10,460 nt of DNA from Planctomycetaceae bacterium. Its GTDB lineage: Bacteria > Planctomycetota > Planctomycetia > Pirellulales > Pirellulaceae. Shown here piece after piece: positions 1 through 9,390 of this stretch (positions within the stretch are counted from its first letter, which is position 1; the number at the start of each line of letters is the position of its first letter). The notes beneath the pieces were generated by a model. That model did not search any database and was not told the origin of the DNA. It worked only from the letters and a program-made list of their open reading frames with translations. The stretch spans positions 1-10,460 of the forward strand of contig SKVE01000685.1 in the NCBI GenBank assembly GCA_007129635.1. Direction: 5' to 3'. A program made the position numbers and the translations under genes.

Positions 1-442
1 AAACGCGTTTACCTTTCATCTCTGCGATCGATTGAATTTCCGAATCGGACGTCGTCGCAAACATGGCCAGATTGGGAAACAACGTAATCACCGAACGGAC
101 ATCATGGGCTTGGTCCCAGCCTTCGCTGCCACGGACCGCGAAGTAGGTGATCGCGGAATTGCACATCCCAAACTGAAATTTTCCTTGACTGACTAAGCGA
201 ATGTTCTCCATCGATCCACCAGTCGCTTCCGCGTTGACCCGCCAATTCAAGTCGCCACTGCTGTCGTTGACGACTTCGCACACCGCGCTGCCGACGGTGT
301 AGTACGCACCGCCAACGGGAGCCGTTCCGACGCTAATGAATTGCCGCTTGCCACCGCCGGCGGAGCCGGATTGGCTGTTGCAACCAGCGCTCAGAAACAG
401 GCTGAGAATCGAAGCAGCAATAAACAGGGAGCGTAAAGTCAT
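1..442 (-). CDS. TAXI-family TRAP transporter solute-binding lipoprotein (N-terminal part, cut by window edge)
   Basis: My translation from the ATG at 442-440 gives 147 codons open to the left edge. It starts with a hydrophobic segment (about residues 5-19) and a lipobox-like SAGC with Cys21, then a Ser/Gly linker, indicating a lipoprotein tethered outside the cytoplasmic membrane. The mature part begins with ISVGTAPVGGAYYTVGSAV (residues 36-54), followed by ATGGSMENIRLVSQGKFQFG (residues 73-92) and NSAITYFAV (95-103). These match the TAXI subgroup of TRAP substrate-binding proteins, which bind small carboxylates or amino acids and pass them to a DctQM-type permease. Full members are about 320-350 residues, so more than half is missing. 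No strong Shine-Dalgarno precedes the start. Permease genes, if present, would lie to the left. The substrate cannot be inferred. Confidence 0.87.
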   Translation of the reverse strand, partial: MTLRSLFIAASILSLFLSAGCNSQSGSAGGGKRQFISVGTAPVGGAYYTVGSAVCEVVNDSSGDLNWRVNAEATGGSMENIRLVSQGKFQFGMCNSAITYFAVRGSEGWDQAHDVRSVITLFPNLAMFATTSDSEIQSIAEMKGKRV

Positions 443-781
443 GCGAGGATCATGCAACGCAAAGCAGGGAGATTGTGTCATTGAGTCAGGTCTACGGGGA
501 AGAAGGAAGGGGGGCAGGACGTACGACTCGGGGACAACAGCTCGTTGAAAAAGGAAAGCCGACCCTTCAAAAACGTCACCAGGACCCAGGAAAACCCAAG
601 GTTCGACGCGGGTACGCCCCCTTTTCCAATAGGCAGCCACACCAAACCAACGGCCTTGTCGACCAACCCCCTAAACCGGATTCGGTCGGCTCGGCGGCTG
701 GTCGAGACGTAGCATGATTCTAACGCGAAGTTGTGTCCAGGGCAAAGTCCCATTCGTCGCGCCAGTTCAGCGACCGCAGGT
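443..781. other. Intergenic region without a convincing gene; possible non-coding or repeat-like element
   Basis: This stretch separates the transporter gene from the decayed genes. Both strands are open over most of it (plus 475-717, minus 478-789), but neither translation has a recognisable domain, a good ribosome binding site or a signal peptide. The overlapping open frames are best explained by low stop-codon frequency. It contains a stem-loop at 659-705 and purine-rich runs near 500-518. The resemblance to a recognisable protein in the flanking fragment stops near 782, so an element may have inserted there. I suspect, but cannot verify, that it is present in several copies in related genomes. 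Confidence 0.4.
659..705 (-). repeat. Inverted repeat / candidate RNA stem-loop
   Basis: On the plus strand TCGACCAACC (659-668) faces GGCTGGTCGA (696-705). Read on the minus strand the arms are TCGACCAGCC and GGTTGGTCGA, pairing over 10 bp with one G-U wobble. On the plus strand the same position would be an A-C mismatch, so a folded RNA is more plausible from the minus strand. The loop is 27 nt. No U-tract follows, so it does not look like a simple intrinsic terminator. Confidence 0.4.
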
Positions 782-1030
782 TTCAACACCTCGTTCGGGT
801 ATCACGGCGGGGCCGGCCATCTCAAGCAGATTGAATTGAGAGTCGACCTGGAACAACGCATCAGCGTTGACCGGGTCAGCGTGCAGCTCGCGAACGTCGG
901 CGACAATTTCCCGAATGCAAGACGAGCTTGGTTCGATATCGAGCTCCGCCACAGCTCGGCGAAGCTCAGACAAGCTGGGCATCTCCAAATGACCAAACAC
1001 TAGTCGTTTGCCGATCGGGGAAACGATACA
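782..1030 (-). pseudogene. Fragment of an uncharacterised conserved protein
   Basis: The minus-strand frame shows LEMPSLSELRRAVAELD, then IREIVADVRELHADPVNADA and FQVDSQFNLLEMAGPAVIP, ending GVE near 782. From memory, an uncharacterised family has a similar N-terminus, with a QFN-LEM motif followed by P-x-x-GV and then a Y-x-x-D-x-TQGPACA motif; this is a recollection, not a search result. Here the frame stops (TGA at 767-769) just after GVETCGR, so only the N-terminal 75 or so residues remain. Upstream the frame runs directly into a kinase activation-loop motif that does not belong to the same protein. The left boundary coincides with the start of the unexplained 443-781 region. No function can be assigned. 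Confidence 0.5.
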
Positions 1031-1060
1031 ATTCCGTTCGAGCGTTAGGTCTCTACGAAC

Positions 1061-1206
1061 CTGTTCCGGCGACATGTACTGCGGTGTGCCGGCGATCACG
1101 CCGATAGATGAGCTTCGAATTCGGACTGCTCCGGCAAAGAAAGTTGTTCGTTCAGGTAGTCATCGATCCGTCGTGAATCACAGGCTTCGTGACGCTGTTG
1201 AGCCAT
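1061..1206 (-). pseudogene. Internally deleted Ser/Thr protein kinase remnant
   Basis: The ATG at 1206-1204 has a strong SD (GAGGAG, 7 nt spacing). It opens a 36-residue peptide, MAQQRHEACDSRRIDDYLNE followed by an acidic stretch and EFEAHLSA, then TGA at 1098-1096. This resembles the zinc-finger-like N-terminus (C...YL...E...HL.xC) that precedes many planctomycete Ser/Thr kinases; the next residue expected is Cys, and the codon is TGA. In another frame, immediately after the junction, comes IAGTPQYMSPEQ (1096-1061), the kinase activation-loop/APE-region signature. The intervening catalytic N-lobe, including the Gly-rich loop, Lys and HRD motifs, is absent, as is everything after the activation loop. 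A frame-breaking deletion therefore removed the kinase core. The gene cannot encode an active kinase. Confidence 0.68.
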
Positions 1207-1325
1207 CACATTGCTCCTCATCGTTCGCTTCCAATTCTTTGACGGCCGTTCGCAACCGTCGCCTGATTCGACGGATCGCGAACCTGCACGATTAGGCTTT
1301 CGCTCGTTTCGGGTCGCTTTTTTCG
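1178..1325 (-). pseudogene. ECF sigma factor remnant (N- and C-terminal ends joined out of frame)
   Basis: One minus-strand frame from 1325 reads PETSESLIVQVRDPSNQ (to about 1263), which resembles the N-terminus of planctomycete kinase-associated ECF sigma factors (SL-V-VRDP-D-AW). A different frame from about 1276 reads RRIRRRLRTAVKELEANDEE (1273-1214) and ends at TGA 1180-1178; this resembles the C-terminal helix of sigma region 4 and its acidic tail. Regions 2 and 4, about 150 residues, are missing, and the two ends are out of frame, so no functional sigma factor can be made. The C-terminal frame overlaps the start of the kinase remnant by 29 bp, consistent with an original coupled sigma-kinase operon. 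No ATG exists in the N-terminal frame; a TTG at 1329 is in another frame, across a six-A run. Confidence 0.6.
1214..1219 (-). promoter_or_regulatory. Shine-Dalgarno of the dead kinase gene
   Basis: GAGGAG on the minus strand, seven bases before the ATG at 1206-1204. It fixes the original kinase start and lies inside the C-terminal codons of the sigma factor remnant, as expected for a translationally coupled pair. Confidence 0.6.
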
Positions 1326-1336
1326 TCAATGAAGTC

Positions 1337-1345
1337 TGTTACAAT
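1337..1345 (+). promoter_or_regulatory. Candidate extended -10 promoter for the cytochrome/DUF1501 operon
   Basis: TGTTACAAT contains the extended -10 form TG-N-TACAAT (one mismatch to TATAAT). It sits 60 bases before the ATG at 1406, in the only A/T-rich stretch upstream of the operon. There is no convincing -35 box at the normal spacing (only a T-run at 1318-1323), which fits an extended -10 promoter. Transcription would start near 1352. A palindrome AGAATATTCT (1353-1362) lies at the presumed transcript start and could be an operator, though this is speculative. Confidence 0.35.
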
Positions 1346-1363
1346 AAGGCGGAGAATATTCTT

Positions 1364-1373
1364 CCCCCCCCCC
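1364..1373 (+). repeat. Homopolymer run of ten C in the operon leader
   Basis: Ten consecutive C residues lie between the candidate -10 element and the first ATG, 32 bases before the start codon. Such runs are prone to slippage during replication and to sequencing error. Being upstream of the start, length changes would alter leader length, not the reading frame. Confidence 0.9.
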
Positions 1374-1405
1374 GCCTCCTTGGCTTCACCGGAATTTCCC
1401 ACCTG

Positions 1406-4588
<3,183 letters not shown>

Positions 4589-4654
4589 CGTTCCGCTTGC
4601 CCCCCGTTGGCCAACCCAACCGATTTTTTCCACCCCGTCTGCGTTCGCATCCAT

Positions 4655-4659
4655 GGTGA
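4655..4659 (+). promoter_or_regulatory. Ribosome binding site of the first DUF1501 gene
   Basis: GGTGA, six bases before the ATG at 4666. It supports this start over the ATG at 4653, which opens a different frame without family resemblance. Confidence 0.5.
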
Positions 4660-4665
4660 TCCGCT

Positions 4666-6126
4666 ATGTTCGACAACCCAATCCAGTTGCAAGACGCCTT
4701 GAATCGCCGCCTGTTTCTTCAGGCGGGGGCCTCGGCCGTTGGGGTCTCGGCCTTGGCATCGCTGCTTCAGGCGGAAGGCCAGGGGGAACCGGCCGCTGGC
4801 CCTGGGCTTGGCCTGCCGGGTTTGCCTCATTTTGCCCCCACGGCCAAACGGGTGATCTACCTGTTTCAGTCGGGGGCACCATCGCAGATGGACCTGTTCG
4901 ATCCAAAACCGTTGATGCAGGATCGATTCAACGAAGACCTGCCCGCTTCGATTCGCAAGGGCCAGCGGCTTACCACGATGACTTCGGGGCAAAGCACCTT
5001 TCCCGTGGCTCCGTCTGTTTTCAAGTTCGCGCAGCATGGCCAAAGCGGGATGTGGATGAGCGAGTTGTTGCCCCACATGGCCAAGGTGGCCGATCGTTTT
5101 GCCATGGTCCGTTCGATGCATACCGAGGCAATCAACCACGACCCGGCGATCACCTTCTGCCAGACCGGTCACCAACTGGCCGGACGGCCCAGCATCGGCA
5201 GTTGGCTGAGCTATGGCTTGGGGACCGTTAACCAAGACCTTCCAGCCTACATCGTACTGACTTCGTTTGGGACCGGACGAACCGACGATCAGCCCCTGTA
5301 CGACCGGCTTTGGGGACCCGGTTTTCTGCCCTCCGAGCACCAGGGCGTCAAGTTTCGCAACCAGGGCGACGCCGTTCTGTATCTGTCCAATCCAGCGGGG
5401 GTCGATACGGCTTCCCGGCGTGCGACGCTTGACCGCCTGGCCAAGCTTAACGAGCAGCGGCACGAGGTCGTTGGCGACCCAGAAATCCAAACGCGGATTG
5501 CTCAATACGAAATGGCCTTTCGGATGCAATCAAGTGTTCCGGATCTGCTGGATATTTCGGGCGAATCGGAGCATGTTCTGAGGAAGTACGGCCCGGAGGT
5601 CGAGCGGCCTGGGACCTATGCTGCCAACTGTTTGTTGGCTCGGCGACTGGCCGAGCGAGATGTTCGCTGCGTGCAATTATTCCACATGGGATGGGACCAC
5701 CACGGCAGGCTTCCCCAAGCCATTCGGGGACAGTGCAACGATACCGATCAGGCGACTGCGGCCCTGATCGATGACTTGGATGAACGAGGCATGCTGGAGG
5801 ATACGCTGATCGTCTGGGGCGGCGAGTTTGGCCGCACGATCTACTCGCAGGGCGCCCTCACCAAAACGAACTATGGCCGTGATCATCACCCCCGCTGCTT
5901 CACCGTGCTTTTGGCCGGGGCTGGAATTCGTGGAGGCACGACCTACGGGGAGACGGATGACTATTGTTACAACATCGTTCAGGATCCCGTTCACGTCCAT
6001 GACCTGAACGCCACCATCATGCACCTGCTGGGCGTGAACCACGAGCGGTTGGTTTACAAGTACCAGGGCCGCGATTTCCGCCTAACCGATGTTCACGGCA
6101 AGGTCGTGCGGGGGATCTTGTCATGA
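4666..6126 (+). CDS. DUF1501 protein with Tat-type signal, module 1
   Basis: Product of 486 aa, full length for the family. The N-terminus has a twin-arginine motif NRRLFLQ (R14, R15) and a hydrophobic stretch [14 protein letters not shown] (21-34), indicating Tat export of a folded protein. DUF1501 is placed in the alkaline-phosphatase/sulfatase-like superfamily. Visible family motifs: [13 protein letters not shown] (70-82), [15 protein letters not shown] (147-161), [11 protein letters not shown] (340-350), WGGEFGRT (384-391) and GRDHHP (404-409). The conserved His/Asp/Glu residues would suit metal binding, but no substrate is known. It follows the module 1 cytochrome gene after 77 bp, and its TGA (6124-6126) overlaps an ATG at 6123, although the next gene probably starts at 6177. 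The genomic pairing suggests the two proteins act together outside the membrane; that is inference. No broken motifs seen. Confidence 0.93.
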   Translation: MFDNPIQLQDALNRRLFLQAGASAVGVSALASLLQAEGQGEPAAGPGLGLPGLPHFAPTAKRVIYLFQSGAPSQMDLFDPKPLMQDRFNEDLPASIRKGQRLTTMTSGQSTFPVAPSVFKFAQHGQSGMWMSELLPHMAKVADRFAMVRSMHTEAINHDPAITFCQTGHQLAGRPSIGSWLSYGLGTVNQDLPAYIVLTSFGTGRTDDQPLYDRLWGPGFLPSEHQGVKFRNQGDAVLYLSNPAGVDTASRRATLDRLAKLNEQRHEVVGDPEIQTRIAQYEMAFRMQSSVPDLLDISGESEHVLRKYGPEVERPGTYAANCLLARRLAERDVRCVQLFHMGWDHHGRLPQAIRGQCNDTDQATAALIDDLDERGMLEDTLIVWGGEFGRTIYSQGALTKTNYGRDHHPRCFTVLLAGAGIRGGTTYGETDDYCYNIVQDPVHVHDLNATIMHLLGVNHERLVYKYQGRDFRLTDVHGKVVRGILS

Positions 6127-6165
6127 TCATCACCGACGCGGTGCCAGCCTGCTGCAACGCACAAC

Positions 6166-6169
6166 GGAG
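6166..6169 (+). promoter_or_regulatory. Shine-Dalgarno that decides the start of the second cytochrome-like gene
   Basis: GGAG ends seven bases before the ATG at 6177. The alternative ATG at 6123, overlapping the previous stop as ATGA, has no SD and would add 18 residues lacking signal-peptide character in front of a good Sec signal. Confidence 0.65.
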
Positions 6170-6176
6170 TGACCCG

Positions 6177-9100
6177 ATGAGCTTACGCATCACGGCGTGC
6201 CAGGCTTTACTGGTGCTGGGACTCTGTCTGTCGGCGGCCTTTCCCTTGGTCGCCCAGGAGTCTCCCGCTGCCGTCCCAGTCGATCACGTTGAGCGAGTCA
6301 AAGAAGGAACGGCCCTGTTCAAATCGGATGTCCGGGCCATCCTGTCGACGCACTGTCTGGATTGTCACGGCGGCCAGTCGATAAAGGCCGACTTTGACCT
6401 TTCGACGCGGGAGTCGTTGGTGCAAAGCGGTTACCTTGCCGACACCGCCGCCGACAGTTATCTGATGGAATTAATCACCCACGCCCAAGAGCCCCATATG
6501 CCCCTGCAGGCCGATCGCCTGCCGCAGGAGTCGATCGAACTGGTACGCCGCTGGATCGACCTGGGGGCCCCCTATGACCAACCGTTGGCCGAAGGAAAAC
6601 CAGACGGCGAACCGAAGGCGTTCGCGATAACCGACCACCATCGGGCCTTTTGGTCGTTTCAGCCGCTGAACCCGGTCCCCATCCCTACGGTACGTGACAA
6701 CCAGTGGTGCCGAACCCCAATCGATCGTTTTATTTTGTCAAAACAGGAGGCTGTCTCGATCGCTCCGAATCCACCTGCCGATGCCCGGACCTTGCTTCGC
6801 CGCGCGACCTTCGATCTGCTGGGGTTACCTGCCACTGCGGAAGAGGTGGAAGCCTTTGCCGCGAACGATCATCCCTCGGCCTGGTCGGACGTTTTGGATC
6901 GCCTGCTCGGCGCGGAGCATTACGGTCAACGGTGGGCGCGGCATTGGATGGACGTAGCGAGATTTGCCGAATCACACGGTTACGAACAAGACTACAATCG
7001 TCCGCATGCCTACCACTATCGCGATTTCCTGATCCAAGCATTCAATCGCGATATGCCGTTCGATCAATTCCTGCAGTGGCAATTGGCGGGAGATGAATTG
7101 GCCCCGGAGGATCCGTTGGCGCTGATGGCGACCGGGTTTCTGGGGGCCGGTCCGTTTCCGACCCAATTGACCGAAGCGGAATTCGAGTCGGCTCGTTATG
7201 ACGAATTGGACGACATGGTAACGACCACCGGGGTCGCCTTTCTGGGCCTTTCGGTCGGATGTGCGCGGTGCCACGATCACAAATTCGATCCGATCCCAGC
7301 CTCCGACTACTATCGAATGGCGGCCAACTTTACCACTGCCATCCGTAGCGAGATCGAACTGGAACTGGACCCCGAACGGACCCGTCAGCAGCAGGCGCAG
7401 TGGGAAGCCGACCTGGCCCGGATTCAACAGAAGCGGGCGGAGTTCGAAAGTCAGCAACTTCCCACCCAGTTCGCCGATTGGATCGCGCACTACACCCCGG
7501 AGGAATCAGCATCCCCTTGGCGGACCCTGGAGGTGGTCGAGATCCAATCGAGCGGGGGCTCGAAATTCGAACCACAGGGTGACGGTTCGTGGTTGGCGAT
7601 CGGCCCGGCACCGCGGCAGGACGTGCTGACGATTAAGGCTCGCTCCGTTCATCCCGCCGCTTCCAAGTTGCGATTGGAGGCACTGACCCACCCGTCGCTA
7701 CCTCACCAAGGCCCTGGGCGTGCCAACAACGGGAATTTTGCCCTGGGAGACTTGCAGGTATCAGTAGGCCCTGCCGCAGCCCATGCGGCCGCAGAAAATC
7801 GGCCTGCGGGCCGCCACGTGTCCCTCCGTCATGCCGTTGCCACGCATCAACAGAATGCCGATTCCCTGTCGGTCTTAGCCGCGATTGATGCCGATCCGGT
7901 TTCCTCTGGCTGGGCGGTGGATTTCGGTGGTATTGGCCAGGATCAGGCAGCCGTCTTTGAATTCCAGGAAACGCTGCAGTTTGAAGGTCCCAGCCAATGG
8001 ACCATGCAACTTACCTTCAATCATCCGAACCCGCGACACGCCATTGGTCGATTCCGCGTGGCCATCTCAGACCAGGAGGCTGCCGCCATCGTGGTCGGCA
8101 GTGATCCAATCGACCCGCAGATCCACACGGCCCTGGTGGAGGCCAAGTCCAGCGGCGACCCCGACAGTGCGGCCTGGCAGAAAGCCCAAGCTTGGTTTGC
8201 GACCACGCTGCCCGAGTGGCAGGCGCTGAACCGTCAGCTTCGTGAGCTTGAATCGGCCGGCCCCCCCCGCAACCTGACCAAGGTCATGGTAACCAGCGAG
8301 GGCTTGCCGCCGATCTCGCACCACGCCGATGGCCGGGGATTCCCGCATTTTTACCCCGAAACCTACTACCTGAACCGAGGCGACGTCAGTCAGAAGAAAG
8401 AGGTGGTTACCGCCGGCTTCCTTCAGGTTTTGACACCCGCGGATGTCTCCCCGGCCAAGTGGCAAACGGGGCACACGGATGAACACTCCCGAACCAGCCG
8501 CCGCCGGACCGCCCTGGCCAATTGGATGACCGATACCCAACGAGGTGCCGGGCATTTGGTGGCGCGGGTCATTGTCAACCGCGTCTGGCAACACCATTTC
8601 GGCCGGGGCTTGGTGGCAACCCCGAATGACTTTGGTGTTTCCGGCGATCGCCCCAGCCACCCGGAACTGCTGGACTGGTTGGCCCACGATCTGATCCAGC
8701 ACGACTGGCAGCTTAAGCGGTTGCATCGTCTGATCATGAGCAGCAGCGTCTATCTTCAGTCCGCCGCTTACGACGAACCGCGGGCCACGATCGATCCTGA
8801 GAACATGCGGTTGTGGCGGTGGACACCACGCCGCCTCGAGGCGGAGGCGATTCGCGATTCGATGCTGGCCGTTTCCGGTAAACTGGATCCTACGATGTAT
8901 GGCCCCGGCACGCTGGACCCAAACATGCCTCGGCGAAGCATCTATTTCTTCATCAAACGAAGTCAGTTGATCCCGATGATGATGCTGTTTGACTGGCCGG
9001 AACACCTTGGCAGTATCGGCCAGCGTTCCAGCACCACCATCGCGCCACAAGCCCTGATGTTCCTTAACAGCCAACCGGGTCGCCAATACGCACAGGCGCT

Positions 9101-9326
9101 TGCCACCCGGTTGTCGCAGGAATCGCCGGAGCTGAACGTGGTAGAGGGCTATCGACGGGTCCTGGCACGTGGTCCGACGGAACGAGAAATGGCGCTGGCC
9201 ACGAACTTTCTGGAAACGCAAGCGACCCACTACCGTGAACAGAACCTAGCAGATCCCTCCCTGGCGGCCCTGACCGATCTCTGCCAGGCCCTGATCAGCA
9301 TGAACGAATTTGTCTATCTCCCGTAG
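6177..9326 (+). CDS. Secreted PSCyt1-PSCyt2(DUF1549)-PSD1(DUF1553) cytochrome-like protein, module 2
   Basis: Product of 1049 aa from the ATG at 6177, chosen for its GGAG site and because it begins directly with a Sec signal (hydrophobic about residues 8-24, likely cleavage after LVA-Q). PSCyt1: CLDCH (C60, C63, H64) with candidate distal Met in HMPL (M108). PSCyt2/DUF1549 about 180-385, with HWMDVARFAESHGYEQD (256-272) and a second heme-type motif CARCHDHKFDPI (C362, C365, H366). A beta-rich middle part (about 448-638) and PSD1/DUF1553 from about residue 775 to the end (RVIVNRVWQHHFGRG, HPELLDWL, ending NEFVYLP). It has the same architecture as the protein at 1406-4588, but the two differ over most of their length, so they are old paralogues. 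It lies 50 bp after the first DUF1501 gene and 64 bp before the second, consistent with one transcript. Its biochemical role is unknown. Confidence 0.93.
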   Translation: MSLRITACQALLVLGLCLSAAFPLVAQESPAAVPVDHVERVKEGTALFKSDVRAILSTHCLDCHGGQSIKADFDLSTRESLVQSGYLADTAADSYLMELITHAQEPHMPLQADRLPQESIELVRRWIDLGAPYDQPLAEGKPDGEPKAFAITDHHRAFWSFQPLNPVPIPTVRDNQWCRTPIDRFILSKQEAVSIAPNPPADARTLLRRATFDLLGLPATAEEVEAFAANDHPSAWSDVLDRLLGAEHYGQRWARHWMDVARFAESHGYEQDYNRPHAYHYRDFLIQAFNRDMPFDQFLQWQLAGDELAPEDPLALMATGFLGAGPFPTQLTEAEFESARYDELDDMVTTTGVAFLGLSVGCARCHDHKFDPIPASDYYRMAANFTTAIRSEIELELDPERTRQQQAQWEADLARIQQKRAEFESQQLPTQFADWIAHYTPEESASPWRTLEVVEIQSSGGSKFEPQGDGSWLAIGPAPRQDVLTIKARSVHPAASKLRLEALTHPSLPHQGPGRANNGNFALGDLQVSVGPAAAHAAAENRPAGRHVSLRHAVATHQQNADSLSVLAAIDADPVSSGWAVDFGGIGQDQAAVFEFQETLQFEGPSQWTMQLTFNHPNPRHAIGRFRVAISDQEAAAIVVGSDPIDPQIHTALVEAKSSGDPDSAAWQKAQAWFATTLPEWQALNRQLRELESAGPPRNLTKVMVTSEGLPPISHHADGRGFPHFYPETYYLNRGDVSQKKEVVTAGFLQVLTPADVSPAKWQTGHTDEHSRTSRRRTALANWMTDTQRGAGHLVARVIVNRVWQHHFGRGLVATPNDFGVSGDRPSHPELLDWLAHDLIQHDWQLKRLHRLIMSSSVYLQSAAYDEPRATIDPENMRLWRWTPRRLEAEAIRDSMLAVSGKLDPTMYGPGTLDPNMPRRSIYFFIKRSQLIPMMMLFDWPEHLGSIGQRSSTTIAPQALMFLNSQPGRQYAQALATRLSQESPELNVVEGYRRVLARGPTEREMALATNFLETQATHYREQNLADPSLAALTDLCQALISMNEFVYLP
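7785..7814. repeat. Imperfect GC-rich inverted repeat in coding region
   Basis: GCGGCCGCAG (7785-7794) faces CTGCGGGCCGC (7804-7814), pairing over 10 bp with one bulged G and a 9-nt loop. It encodes part of AAAENRPAGRH in the middle region of the protein. GC-rich coding DNA can produce this by chance; I note it only because the other large gene also carries an inverted repeat in its middle part. Confidence 0.35.
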
Positions 9327-9390
9327 ATTACATCGTTTCAGTTTGGATACCCCTTCCGCCATGAACGCAGGTCTTCAGGATTCAATAGCC

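Noticed and set aside
336..548. Plus-strand frame of 70 codons overlapping the start of the transporter gene
   Set aside because: Antisense to the lipoprotein signal region of a recognised gene; no coding features.
475..717. Plus-strand frame of 80 codons in the intergenic block
   Set aside because: No domain or ribosome binding site, and the opposite strand is equally open; kept only as part of the unexplained element.
1211..1405. 65-codon N-terminal extension of the first cytochrome-like protein
   Set aside because: It would place the signal peptide internally and runs through the candidate promoter, the C-tract and the antisense gene remnants; the ATG at 1406 gives a proper Sec signal.
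4589..4665. Possible terminator between the first two operon genes
   Set aside because: There is a T-run at 4624-4629 but no convincing GC-rich stem before it, so I read through it as an intra-operon gap.
8067..9230. Antisense frame of 387 codons opposite the second cytochrome-like gene
   Set aside because: Lies wholly within the conserved DUF1553 region on the other strand and has no family features.
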